Assembly (NCBI GenBank): GCA_034638255.1
Contig: JAWPGT010000008.1
Coordinates: 372,001 to 436,000 of the forward strand
Source of the DNA: Coprinus comatus
Lineage: Eukaryota; Basidiomycota; Agaricomycetes; Agaricales; Agaricaceae
Reading direction: 5' to 3'
Length of the DNA stretch: 64,000 bases
Under the pieces are notes generated by a model. The model saw only the letters and a list, made by a program, of their open reading frames with translations. It had not been told where the DNA came from and did no database searches. Position numbers and translations under genes: made by a program. This document shows, in pieces, positions 38,137-50,272 of the stretch (positions are counted from its first letter, which is position 1; each line of letters begins with the position of its first letter).

Positions 38137-39951
38137 TTAGAGCCTGTTAAAGGAGCACCTCCTACAAACAGTAAGCCTGCAATCTCTACACATCTAATGA
38201 AGGAGTTAGTGGGAATGGTAACGTCCGATAATAAATCACTTACTTTCAAGAACACAGGTAGGTAATCACCACATTCCTCACAATTACCTCCACCAACACC
38301 CCTCCAACGATGGTTCGGGTAGCAATCATGGTTCACCCTCAAATTATTAGCAAAGGTTTGTACTTGCGTCCTCCACACGTCTGGTTGAGCCACCCTTGCT
38401 TGCATTCCGAGATCCCTCTCCATCCTTGCCTCAGCAGTAATAATCAACCTTTCTTCATCCCATTGTGCACACAAGCATGATTTCCATTTTGCTGCGCACT
38501 CGTAACAAAATTCGTACCCGCAAATACAAGTCATATGGTTACACCCAACCATAAGCTCGATAACACGTTTGCATCCGGGGCAAGTCTGCCAACCTTGAGC
38601 CCGCGCCAAGTCGCGTACCACCTGTGCATCAGTGTTTTGCTTACAACTATCGTTGGGATGTGCTTGCTGACGACACTTGGTACACGTAGCCACCCGACAT
38701 TTATCACAACGGAGCGTGTTGGTGCTCGAAAGTGAATAGTGCCAAGAAAGGGTAACTTCTGCTTTTTCTGCGTTTCCAAGGAAAGCAGAACAAGTCGCAA
38801 CAGCACAGTACACGCGAGACTGTGCTGGTGTTCCGAACTCTGTGACTTTACTTCTGAATTCGGTTAACAAAGCGGCAGTTAGGAACCTTTCTAGGTCTGG
38901 AATGGGCACGTTTTTCTTGCAGCATCGAACAGGAAAGAGTGACTCGTCACCCGTAGCGGCTTGCACCAGTGATACTACGCAGTTTGCGCAGTAATTATGG
39001 CTACACGGGACTTGCAAGAAGCGCTTGCCGAGGGGTATTTTGTCGTCGCAACTGACGCATTGCGGACTGGAAGAACGAATATCAATTAACGGTAAAGAAA
39101 CTAGAGTTCGTGGCTCACAGCGTTACATTCGTCGTAGACGGTCGGGTAGGTGCTTGATGAATTGTTGGTGCTTGTAGAAAAATACTTTTCCCTTTCCTAC
39201 ATTGTAACTTGTGTCAGGACGCAATCTGGATTCGGCACAAGCCGGATGATGTTGCGCACCCCTTGACATCCTTGGATACAGGTAAAGGTAAGGAATCCTT
39301 TAGTTTCGGTGACAATGTTGCGAAAAAATCATCAGTGCTGCGAAGACACGTCAGCATGGAATTAACCCAATTTTTCTATGCATACACAAGAGAATCGACT
39401 TTAACAACTCCTTTCTCGATCGTTTTTTGTTCTTGAGTAAGTTGAGGGAGTCTCTGTCCCCTGGATAGAGCCAATGCAGCCTCTCGATCTTGCTGCGCAA
39501 CCTTCTCGCTCAATGCCAAAGCATTAATCAACTCCCTATCGCTCTCCATAGCGTTGTCCAAACTCATAGCGATTTGGGCATCTTGCAATGTAGTGAGCAT
39601 ACCTTCCAGCTGTTCCGATTGAGCTTGTAAAGCAAAATCGGGATCGCTCAACCCTCCATCCGCACGGTATTTTCCCTTGCGGGAGGCCACTTGTTCTTGT
39701 AGATCATCGTATAATAACTGTGCGATTAAGGCTTCGGTCTGGTAGTCAATTTCAGTAGTATTGTTGAAGACTTTGGTCGAATGGGTATCTGATGCAACGG
39801 TCGAGACGCTAGACCCATTCAAGGTACTGGAGGAACTGCTTGATGGTGTCGCTAAGAACTGGGACTGGGCTGGAGTAGCCCCTTGTTGCTCTCTACGAGG
39901 ACCAAGCGACATCTTTCGCAGTTCCTCCATCCAAGAATATCTAGTGCCCAT
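38137..39951 (-). CDS. RING-IBR-RING E3 ubiquitin ligase (array member B)
   Basis: Complete-looking RBR ligase. Exon 1 carries a Ser-rich head and a helical domain with 'DFALQAQSEQLEGMLTTLQD'. RING1 reads CVSCDDKIPLGKRFLQVPC-SHNYC, then the IBR with HPNDSC, and RING2 with CPGCKRVIELMVGCNHMTC; the first Cys of GCNHMTC is in the catalytic position of RBR ligases. After RING2 come about 80 residues and a further Cys-rich tail (NCEECGDYLPVFLK, joined by an intron with GTAAGT donor to MCRDCRLTVCRRCSF), ending at 38137. This C-terminal zinc ribbon is absent from the other array members. Intron positions between helical domain and RING1 are approximate. Confidence 0.8.
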
Positions 39952-40115
39952 GTTGTTGAACGTGATACTGGGTGGTGAGAGTGATGTGGAAACCCGACTG
40001 ATAACAACTGATCTCTTCCGTCTGATTTTATAAGTGGCGAGATTTCCGAACGGGCGCCTAACGTCGGTGTTTGAATTCCCAAAATTATTATTACATCTTT
40101 AACAAACATAAGATC

Positions 40116-41417
40116 CTAATTTATACCACTTGTGTAGGTAAATCCCGCTCCGCAACGACAGCTCATACTGTTACAACCTTCTATCTTCTCAACCACAAAC
40201 TTGCACCTAGGACATTGTCCCCAACCAAATTGTCTACGAATCTGCGTCGCATTTTTCGAATCTGAACTTTCATCGCAAGTTGATCCAGGATGTGTAACCT
40301 CTTTACACCTCAAACAAATAAGCACTCGACATTTAGTGCTTGGACAGATCAATTTCCCTGAATCCCTAGCCCTAGCGGTTATCCTTACAGGGTCGATGAA
40401 CCTTCGACATTGTGTTTGAGGACAATATATGCGCTCTTTCATGGGTGTGGAAGCTTCTTCGATTCGTCGTTGAAGCATGTGGAGTGTTTTTGGATTGATA
40501 AAACGCCTAACCGTTTGAACTGGGATAGGTTCTTTGCCAGGACAACATCGAAATATGTCTTTCGGCGTCGCTTGTGAAACATATGTGCTCACGAGTTGTC
40601 GAATACACCTGGGACAGTATAAATGCCCACAAGGTGCTTCGAATCTCCCAGTAAGTGTCATACTTTCGTCGAAACAGGCTGCGCAGGTTGGTGCTGGAGT
40701 TTTTGGGATATTGTCGAGGGTGTTCCCACCGAACCTGTACCGGTTGACGTGAGTAATTCTTTACCCTGTAGTTTTCAGATACACAAACCCCATGAGATCA
40801 TGCAGATATTGAGCGCCCTGAAAAACGTATCCAACTCTGATTGTATTGACACTGTCAAAAGCAATATAAATGAGGAATTATTAAACTTCAGTAACAGAAA
40901 ATACTAGCCTGGACGGACCAGCTCTCGTTATCGAACTATCATCAACGTCGTCTTCATCGACATCACCCAAATCATCATCACTTGAATATCCATCACCTAT
41001 ATAAGATTCCGACGCCATAATACCCCTCACCGTCGTCACAATACTTCTCATCAATTCTATATTCCCGTTCCCATTCGCCATCATCACCCTCTCGTTCTCA
41101 TCCTCTACAAGGCTTCTTGCAAATCGAGCATCGACTAGTGTTTGATAGAGATCGTTAAGGTCTTCCAATTGTGCTCGAAGAGCAAAATCCTTATCGCCAG
41201 TGGCAGTTACTTGTTGAGAACCAAGAGTCTCACTTTCATACAGAAAGACTCTGAGTTCGTTAAGAGACTGTTGGGCGACAAGAATTCCTTGCTCTTCGTT
41301 TAAGATATCCATTTGACTTGGTGGGTGATAGTGGAAGAAGGGTTTGGAATCCGATTTATGGTATAAATTGGTTGTTGAGTGAGTGTTACTGTTCTCTTCA
41401 CTCCTCGTGTTGGACAT
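40116..41417 (-). CDS. RING-IBR-RING protein with degenerate RING2 (array member C)
   Basis: N-terminal exon from 41417 has 'DFALRAQLEDLNDLYQTLVD' followed by an acidic Asp-rich stretch. The second coding part (to 40116) has RING1 CAACFDESMTLTGRFEAPCGHLYC, an IBR with HPGSTC, and RING2 CPRCKFVVEKIEGCNSMSC. The catalytic-position Cys is present (GCNSMSC), but the expected CRCG-EFCYTCG end reads CRCGAGFTYTSGIN and stops, so the last zinc ligands are replaced by Thr and Ser. The join between the two coding parts near 40750-40915 is unresolved. May be an inactive or altered ligase. Confidence 0.68.
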
Positions 41418-42009
41418 GATTTATATAAATGTGGGGAAGAAGAACCATAAGTTCCGCAAGAAGCAGAAGTATTGCCTCAAGGCCCTTCGACATCCTTCTG
41501 CTGGTAAGTATAAGGTTCAAGTTTCGGCTTCTTGGCATGATGTAAGTAATTTAGGAAGTTCTGGAAGGTTCTGCAATCTGTCTAGCGATAATAACCTGAT
41601 ACTAACTCTTATTTACGTCTACTTGGGTGCATATGACACTTTGGCTATATGTGGAGTTATAGTATTTATCTACCAAGGGATCGACTTCGATTTTGGTCAA
41701 TGATGATCATACTAAAATAACTGGACCTTTCAAATTGATGCATCCTGGTACATATCGTATAGGGATAAGAATCAAGTGAGAATCCTATTATGCAAGTTGG
41801 TGTCCTCGTGGTACTAGTATAATTACAAAATATATCGATTAAGATCCCTATCCCCAGGTTTACGGAGCTAAATCGTGTCGGGTTATGCACCGCAAAATAC
41901 AAGTCCAAGTCCAAGATAAGAGCACATAATCGTAAAACCAGTGAGGCTTGAGTTTGAAGCTTGAAGTCCTATTTGGCCCAATTCCGACTACGTACATTTG
42001 ATCCTTGTG

Positions 42010-42791
42010 CTAGAAACCCCCTGAATCCTTGTGAATGGAATTTGACGGCTGGTAATGAAGTTCTGTTGTAGCGCTTGCACCTATATCACAAGTCGAATTG
42101 GCAGGATGTGATTCCCTTTGACAATACCTACAAACTATGATACGACAGTTGCGGCAAAATACATTGGGCGTTCTTAAGACTTGGTTTGAGCCAATAAGCT
42201 GGCCACAATCTTGAGCAGGACAATAAATACGATTCTGTAACGGAATCATCACTTGTTCATATTGGTAAAGAAGCGTTTGGTAGTTTTCAGGACTGAAGAA
42301 ATCCTTAAAATTAGCAACTGGGATAGATTGCTGGCACGGGTTGCAGTATGGTGTAATAGTTGGTCTTTTTTCGTTAATTATGCGTTCCCCATAGTATTGG
42401 ACGCACTTGGAACAGGCCTTGTGTCCACATGGCATATTCATTGACCTTCCTTTAAATATTGCGCACAACTAACACATTGATTTGAAGCGACCACTGTTTG
42501 ATTAGTCGGAGCCCAACTAGTAGTCGCCGGTTCAGTCATGGCAACTTGATGATTATAATGTTGATGATATTGCGAATGGTAGCTTTGTGGACCTGGAGGA
42601 GCCCTAGATCTTTTGGGTGAGTATGCGCAGTAAAACCTGAAGATAATATGATCAACAAACCTGACTACTCTGGGGGATGGATTGGTGGCAGTTATGGAAT
42701 GATTATATATCAAGTATTGCTGGTCGTTGGAGCTTGAAGTCTTATGGATGCTTCTCTGTACACTTTCCCACTGGTTCGGATGGTGGGACAT
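42010..42791 (-). pseudogene. RING-IBR protein lacking RING2, with -1 frame break (array member D)
   Basis: Closest to member A. The start is MSHHPNQWE (42791), with an intron near 42640. A linker with 'YSPKRSRAPPGPQSYHSQ' follows, similar to A's repeated exon. The first RING cysteines (CVSCAQYLK) are in one frame, which ends in TGA at 42438-42440. MPCGHKACSKC, the rest of RING1 and the IBR (...RESHPANSTCD) are in the -1 frame and end at 42010 without RING2. The crossover contains TTTAAAG in the right phase for -1 slippage. No N-terminal helical domain is visible. Could be a relic or a decoding oddity. Confidence 0.55.
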
Positions 42792-43035
42792 TGAAATTAT
42801 GTAGGATTGACAAAGACCAATCATGGACTCACAAGTTTATATACACATCTCTGCTAGGGCGATCTCAATTGTGTTTAGACCAACAAAAGATTCACACTTC
42901 TTAATTCGGTATAATGTGGTCTAATAATATCCCAATTTAAACACAACAACTGTCAATGTCCAGTAATTCTTGATCGTGTAAAGTATTAATAAACGTTTGA
43001 ATACATGTATGGTACAAATTTCTATTGTTGTGGAA

Positions 43036-44422
43036 TCAGTATACTATCTCATTTTGAATGTGTTTACATTTTCCAGTGTATCTCTTCCCACATGTATAGC
43101 AAAACTCATAACCACACCTGCATGTCATGTGCTGACAGCCAGATACCTTTTCCACAATCCTCCCACACCTTCCACACGTTTTCCAACCTTTCTCCTTCGC
43201 TAACGCTCGAAGTTTACTTGTTTCCTTATCCTCACAACCACGGAAGCAACTGTGCGCCACTTGACCACACTTCTTGCATATCCACGATTTGCAGATCGTA
43301 CATTGTTTTGTTACACGACGACCTAGGATATAAATACTTTTCCGTGTTGGGGCGTCACTTGGTATAAGCCCACTGCTGCAACCAGGTTGAGGACAATAAA
43401 GTCGTTCATCCCTTGGCATGTTGTATTCTTTTTCTTTGCTGAGAAAAGGGAGGACTAGATCTCTGTCGATTACGCGCTCAACACCTGAAAAAGGAATAGG
43501 GATGCGACAACAACGAAGAGGGTGCATTGATTCATCCTGGATGTATGCTTTGACAAGGTTCGTGGTGCAGTCCTTGCAATACTTGTGTCCGCAAGGCGGT
43601 GCTATATATCCCTGAAAAGACGAGATAGGGTCCCGGCATATAAGGCATTCTTGCTCGATTCGTTTTGCGAGTTTACTCATGAGTAATGATGATGATTGTT
43701 GGAGCTCTCGCAATTTGTATCTGCCAGATTTCGTCAACAAACAAGTGAGAAGGATTATGAAAAAGACAAACTCATAGTCCTTATAGCTTTTGTTTTTATG
43801 AGTAACACCATCTCGTCCCTGGGTAGCAGTAGGTAGGGATAGTCTGACTCTGGGCTGTCCAACCTTGGGTGGTTCTAACAGATGGTTGGTTCGACTTTTA
43901 GCTTTAGTATTAGTAATATTATACTCGTCCATAGTCTGGGACATATTCATGTCCGATCGGCACAAAGTTTCGTTTGTAGTCCGAACAGTTGGTTCTAGAA
44001 ATTCCCTTTGGTTTACTGCTCTACAGATGAATGTGTTCTATTGTTCTTGTAAAAAATAAATTAATCTCTTACTTTGAGGGTACTGGTGGTACCTTCCCCG
44101 ATACCTGCCGCACATATCCAAAGTGTATTTTTTGAGCAGTTCTCACAATGAACTTTATATCTTCTATATAGCTCAAATCTCCACCCTTTCTCTTTTCATA
44201 ACCAGGTCCTGCCCGACTCTGATCTATTAAGCGCTTGAGATTTATCTCATGTAACATATCCATGAGACAATCGTGTTGAGAGTGAAGGCGACGGTATATG
44301 GCATCATGAGGATCGTATAACCTCGATAAGCTGTCGAGCTCATCAAGGGCTACATTTGCGGCAACAATTCCTTCTTCCTCATTATCAAATTGGTAGGAGA
44401 AATACTGGTTGAGGGAAGTCAT
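43036..44422 (-). CDS. RING-IBR-RING E3 ubiquitin ligase (array member E)
   Basis: Two exons. Exon 1 (start MTSLNQYF, 44422; further in-frame ATGs upstream) holds the helical domain. The join is phase 2 through a GTAAGA donor. Exon 2 has RING1 CLICRDPISSFQGYIAPPCGHKYC, then IBR cysteines with AHSCFRGC, and RING2 CGRCGRIVEKVSGCQHMTC plus CRCGYEFCYTCG, ending TGKCKH. All zinc ligands and the catalytic Cys are present. An odd hydrophobic run, 'YEFVFFIILLTCLL', lies in the linker; it resembles an unspliced intron but no phase-compatible donor was found, so I leave it in. Confidence 0.8.
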
Positions 44423-44836
44423 GGTAAACAAGTTAGATGAAGGTGGGTTTGTAAAGGAAGGGTACCCCGTAGACATATATGTACATGACCTAATCACCTG
44501 TGTGTCGGGTACTAAGCGGCATAACAGAAGTAGACAAGCCTAGAATGACTTGATCGAGATGCCAGAATTGTTGTATTTGACAGGTGTACTCTCAGGTGTT
44601 GCTGTTTTTGCTTCTAATCAGGTATAGGTATATATTAGGTATGTTTAGATATTCCGTATAGAAGTTCAGAACACTCGTTTTCTCATATGGCTATGCAAGG
44701 CTATGTACCACTCCAGGGAAATGATCAACTCTAGTTTCGAAGTTCTTGAAATAGTTATAACCCCTATTCAAGTACCATACTTACGTACTGATGCTTAATC
44801 AATCATTGTAATTACAGAAATTAGTGGATTGGCCCT

Positions 44837-47260
44837 TCACTGACGTCTAGTACTACAGAAAATCTAACAAAACATCAAACATGTTTGTTGAAGGGAAGAA
44901 GTTATCAAAATAAGAGAAACTCACCCCCAAGTAATACAGAAAAGCTCGATGAACAATCTCATCATCCTCAGTTTCCATCTCTCCATATGCATATACGAAT
45001 ATCCCATAATGTTTAATATTGGATTGAATAGGTGTCTGTACTATGTTTTGATATTCTTTTGTCACAAGTGTGTGGAACCACCAGTCCGGTCTTGAACACG
45101 AATTCGTCAGGTGGAGCATTGCGTCTCGTATATCGAACCATATATTGTCTAGTAATCATGTCATAAGGAAAGCAAGCACATCTCATTGGGGGCTTGTCTG
45201 CCGATTTTACTTACCACCGATGCGTCGATTAAGCCCAAAAGTCAAGTCGTCCTTCCTAATGTACAGTGAGTAATACACTTCTAGTAAAGTGAAAGATTGT
45301 TGTCACCGGAATAATTCTACATCAATCCATTCCTCGATGTCTCTTGAGGTTGGGTGATGTTGTGCAAAGAATAGTTTATTGAATGCTAAACTGTGGGCAC
45401 CCGGAATACCGTCCGGTGGTTGAGTTGATCCCCCCGCGTAATTGAAACCAAACTCCCGTCTGAATTCAAATTTAGTGTAATCATGAAGTATGGCTCTGAG
45501 GTATGCCAGATTATCAGAAGCATTTAGGTTTAGGTGCCCTGGAAGCTTGTAAAATGATTGAGTATTTGTGAATTTTTAGTTCCCGTTCAAGTTTTACATA
45601 CTTGAAGGCGCGATCGAATGTCGTTGCATAAGAGTCTCAAGATAGATCTGACAGCCCTTTGCTCAGGCGGAAGCGTCTGATAGAGCTCCTGAATACCAAT
45701 TACTTACATGATCAGCTTTTTTTGTGGTCATACGATACTTATAGTAACTCACCGTCATAATGAAAATAAATGTGACTGAGACTGGAGGTCCTCCACTTGG
45801 CGCATTTTCTGAGCAATGCCAAAAAACGATAACTCCCCTCTCTTGGACAGGCTTGTATGAAGGATCTACTGGTTTGTAAGTGTGGCCAAGACGACGAACA
45901 TGCCAATCATTCGAAGGCGCAGAGTTGATGGCATTCTTGAACTCAATTAGCATATTTTCAGTTGCAGCTTCTAGTAAACCTCGAGTTTATAATGAATAAA
46001 GAACGTGACTATTTTCCACCCACCTTTCACACAATCCAGGGGTATATTTAGACCACTATCATATATCAATATTTAAGAAGGGACGTTGAGTTGACTGAGA
46101 ATATACCTGAAAATTTGTTGTTTAATAAAGTTTCCAATGTTTTGATCGTCCTCGAGATTGCGCCAGCAACAGAGTCGAGTATTTTTGGTAATATAGCCAT
46201 ACCCTACCTCAGCTGCAATAGACGAGTCGTATGGAATTTGATCGAAGCTGAAACTAAAATACTCCTTGAAGCATTTTATTGCGTGATTCTCAAGAATAAC
46301 TTTCAGCTGCTGTTCATCATTTGGTGCATGTCCATGCTAGAGGCGATCCTTTAACATAGAAGAAGAATGAAGGATAGACACGAAGAGACTCACTGGACTA
46401 AAAATAGAGGAAGCATCATAAGCACTACGCTGGAGGCGATTAAGTACTTCTACGAGGGGAGAGTGCATCTTGTAGTATACCTATTAATCGATTTAGTTTA
46501 ATGAGTGTGCATAAGATATTAGTGTATGTGAGCTCACACCCATGTAGTATATTATGCAGATTTGGGTTTGAAGATTATCTTTTATCAAGGAACCGTTCGC
46601 ATACACTAACATAAAATCGCAAGCAAAATAATCCATGTCATCAATCTTCGGATCGAAGACTCGAGAATGGGTTGAGTGTCGCCATTGTCGAGACGTATCG
46701 TCTTTGACCAAGCCGTTCACCCAATCACAAAGATCATCCATCGCTTCCTCTGGAACGTATGTTAGGATGCTCTTAATCACCGCACAAATAGATTGAGGAA
46801 TACATACGTTTCATCCATGATGGTAAATCGAGTGCCCTGGCAGTTAAGTGAGTGAGATAGATGTGTAGCGCAGTAGGGTGAACATACGTAAAAATCATGG
46901 TCTTCACGTAGGTATTCACTTGAGTATCGATAGGTGGACCGATACTGCACATCTTATCAACCGTTCGATTTCCACCCTTAGATCTAGGGGGTTGGCACTG
47001 CCAAGATGAACTGTGGTATTCGTAGCCATATTTCTCTTTGAATTGTTCCATCGCAATTCTACTCAACACTTGCTCGAGCTCGAGTGTTGATTGTTCATCT
47101 GCCCCTATCCCATATTGCTTATAGAAGTTAGCCACTGCTTGTAATGACATCACCCATGGGAGCATACATATAATTGCGAGCGTGCATTTAGCAGAAGTTC
47201 TCTCTGGAGGTCTCTCCGGACATCTTCGAAAGAAGGGGGTTTAGATTGTAGGACACCCAT
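44837..47260 (-). CDS. triple-module protein of unknown family (member 1)
   Basis: Not a family I recognise. Thirteen exons join in frame to about 580 residues. Exon sizes in residues run 31/77/9/71, 29/76/11/75, 29/76/14/75, 8: three copies of a four-exon module plus a short tail. Each module has a helical part ending in PP (for example 'EQFKEKYGYEYHSSSWQC'), then a short exon, a strand-rich part with an aromatic block ('RQWRHSTH', 'VFWHCSEN', 'PDWWFHTL') closing in a hydrophobic strand ('ICIIYYMG', 'FIFIMT', 'AFLYYLG'), and the helix that opens the next module ('ELYQTLPPEQRAV'). The tail IFCSTRRQ looks like a truncated fourth copy. The N-terminus MGVLQSK fits an N-myristoylation site. No transmembrane segment. 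Confidence 0.75.
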
Positions 47261-47603
47261 GCTGAGGTATGAAATAGCTATCCAATTGTTATCATTTCCG
47301 CCTTCACTATGTGACAAATATGTGCACTTCTTTTTACGACGGGAGCGGGAACAGCCGGAGCGTCTATGGGGAATTCCAAGTCTTACATGCAGTGTTTGCT
47401 TTTTCGATCTCGGAACCGCATCCAAAGGCAAAGCGGGATACGTATGCGTACAACAAATTACACAATCACCTCTGCACTCAATCACTACTTATAACTAGGG
47501 ATCTTTACACTGGGTTTGCACCAAATGGATAGATATCTGGGATGCAACCTATCGGACCATGACGCTGAGGATTCGGGATCAGGAATTTTGAACTTAATTC
47601 TGG

Positions 47604-49972
47604 CTAAAGGTTTATGCCGCAGAAAACCTAGCATTGTGCATAGGCTATCAGAACAAATCGAGGAAATCGATAATAAAACAAAACTTACTGCAAGATAATA
47701 AACGAAAATTCGATTAACGGTTACGCCTTCAACCTCCATATCACCCCATGCATACACATATATCGAGTACTGCTTAATACCAATACCACCTGCTGGGTTC
47801 GGATAAGTTTTGACTTCCCGGGTATGGAACCACCAATCCGGACTATTTTTTGCTCCATTGATACAATGAAGTGATGTGTCTCGTATCCCATCCCAGATTT
47901 GATCTAGTGAAAATATTATTATTCAGTATCGGCGTTCTATTTCTCTCTCTTACCATTTGCGAACGCTGGGAAGGTTAAACTGTCTTTTCTGTGGGATAAC
48001 AGTCAACACATTGGAGATAGATGATAGACAATTGACCTACCTGAATACTTCTGCCTCGATCCAATCTTCTATGGCTTTACTTGGTGGCGGATGCAACGAC
48101 GTGTTGTAAAGATCCGCATATGCCCTAATTTTTGAACCATGCCTATCTGGAGGTAAACTATGTTCTCCGTCATAGTCAAAATCGAATCCTTGTTTAAATT
48201 GCTCTCGGGCATATTGATAAAGCATGTCCTTCAAGAATATTGCGTCCACGGAGGGTATTTCATGTCCCGGATGCTGTATAATCATCAGATCAGAAGGGTG
48301 TTCCTGATCTGGATATTGTATTCCTACCTGTAGACGTGCTCGAAGATTGTTGCAGAGGAGCTTAAATAGAGATTTTACAGCCTGTTCCTCTGCTGGGAGC
48401 GTCTCATAAAACTCCTAAGGTCAAGTCGTTTCGTCAGTAGGAATCTTCTCCATCATGTTTTGGTCTTACCGTCAAGATGTGGATGTATGTGACAGAGACC
48501 CATTGTCCATTGCTCGCATAGTCGGAACAATGCCAAAACATAATAACGCCTCTTTCATGAACAGGATGGGCCACGGGACTAGTTGGTTTATAAGTTTGGG
48601 CAAGACGGTGAACGTGCCACTCTTTGGAGGGTGAAGACCGTATAGCAGCTTTGAATTCATCAACCGTGTTATCCAGCGCAGCACCTAAAAACACTTAGTT
48701 GTCTGTATTGTATGGAGTCGTGCTAAAATCCACATACTTCTTATAGATGGCAAAGTAATATCAAGACCACTGTTTGAAGGTGAGATAATGGTGACATTCG
48801 AAAAAGGTTTAAGTTCGTACCTGAAAATTTGGTATTCAATATAATGTCTGATATCTTGATCCGTTTGCAGGTCTTGGAAATAGCATAATCTAGAGTTTTT
48901 GGTAATGAAGGCGTGATCTACCCCATCTGCAAGGCAGGAATCGGGTGGGACTTGATCAAAGTTAAAGCCAAAATAGTCTCGGAAGGTTTCCTTTGAATGA
49001 TATTCGAGGTTGTACTGGAGCTGGGTTTCGTCTACTGGTGAACTACGATTAAACTACAAATGTTTGAAATTATAATATAAGCGAAAGAATAGAAAATCGG
49101 CAAATTAGCTTACCGGATGGAATGAACTGCTGTATGCACTACGTTGAAGGCTGTTACGAAGCTCTTTAGTTGGAGAAAGTGTCTTGAAGTATACCTAATG
49201 AAAGTTTGATTAAGAGTTCGTATGGCGAAGAGTCGTATGTTACTACTTACACCCATATAGTAAATGATGCAGATGTGCGCTTGTACACCATCTTCCGTCA
49301 AAGATCCGTTCACATATACCAACACGGAGTCACAAATGAATGAATCCATATCCTCAGCCTTGGCATCGAACGTCTGGTGGTACGTTGAGTATCGCCATTG
49401 TCGACCCGTCTCCCATCTAACGAGGTCATTTGCCCTTGAAGAGAGTTCCGCCTTTGCGTGTTCTAGTATGCACATGCCAAATGAGATGCTCGCACCTAGG
49501 AGAAAAAAATTATACACACGTTCCATCCACGAAGGCAACGACAGTTTACTATAACACATATATATGAGTATCGTTTACCCTATGGTGGATACCGACACCC
49601 TGTTACCTGAAAACCCCAGCTCGAAGATACGCATCAACTTGGCTGCCAATGGGTGTGGAGATGTTGCACATCTTGTCAATAGGTTGGTTATCGCCAGTAG
49701 ATTTCGGAGGTCGACACTGCCATCCAGAAGCATGATATTCGTAGTTATAACTTCTTTTAAATTGTTCCGATGCAATTCTCTGTAAAATATCCTCAAGTGA
49801 CGTGCCATCGCTCAACCACACCCCATAACCCTTATAAATGGTGAGCCAAAACATGTGTGCAGGCAAGAAGGAAGACATACAGATAACATGGAACGTGCAT
49901 TTGAAAGAAGCTCCCTTTGCAAATCTCTTTGAACGTCGTCGAACGTTTTTCTGGTATCTTGGTGGCCACCCA
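47604..49972 (-). CDS. triple-module protein of unknown family (member 2)
   Basis: Tandem paralogue of the previous gene with the same order of exons. It begins MGGHQDTRKTFDDVQ (49972), matching MGVLQSKPPSFEDVR; in-frame ATGs further upstream are alternatives. Module 1 has 'EQFKRSYNYEYHASGWQC' and ICIIYYMG; module 2 has 'FRDYFGFNFDQVPPDS', 'VIMFWHCSDYASNG' and 'FYETLPAEEQAV'; module 3 has 'REQFKQGFDFDYDG', 'PDWWFHTREVKTY' and 'NRIFVYYLA'. It ends VFCGINL at 47604. Exons of 27-31, 72-77 and 10-14 residues recur. Lies between RBR gene H and member 1, same strand. Confidence 0.72.
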
Positions 49973-50272
49973 TGTTGTTTGCAGACCTGGGTTTGGAAGA
50001 TATAAAGTAGGATGGACTGCTCATATCCCATGGGAAGACAGGCACTCATATACAGGGTCTCGCCTTCCAGGAGGTGATCATCGATAAGTGATAGCAATGA
50101 CAGGAAGAACGATGAAGATTTAAATTGACGGACTGACATGGTGTATGGAACCAATATAAACGAGCAGAAATTGGCCATTGGAGGTTGCCAAGTGATTGTG
50201 ACCGACGTGACCAACAAAACTTGTAATAAAAACGTTATAATAAAAAAAGTCTGTCGAGCCAAATGCTCAATA

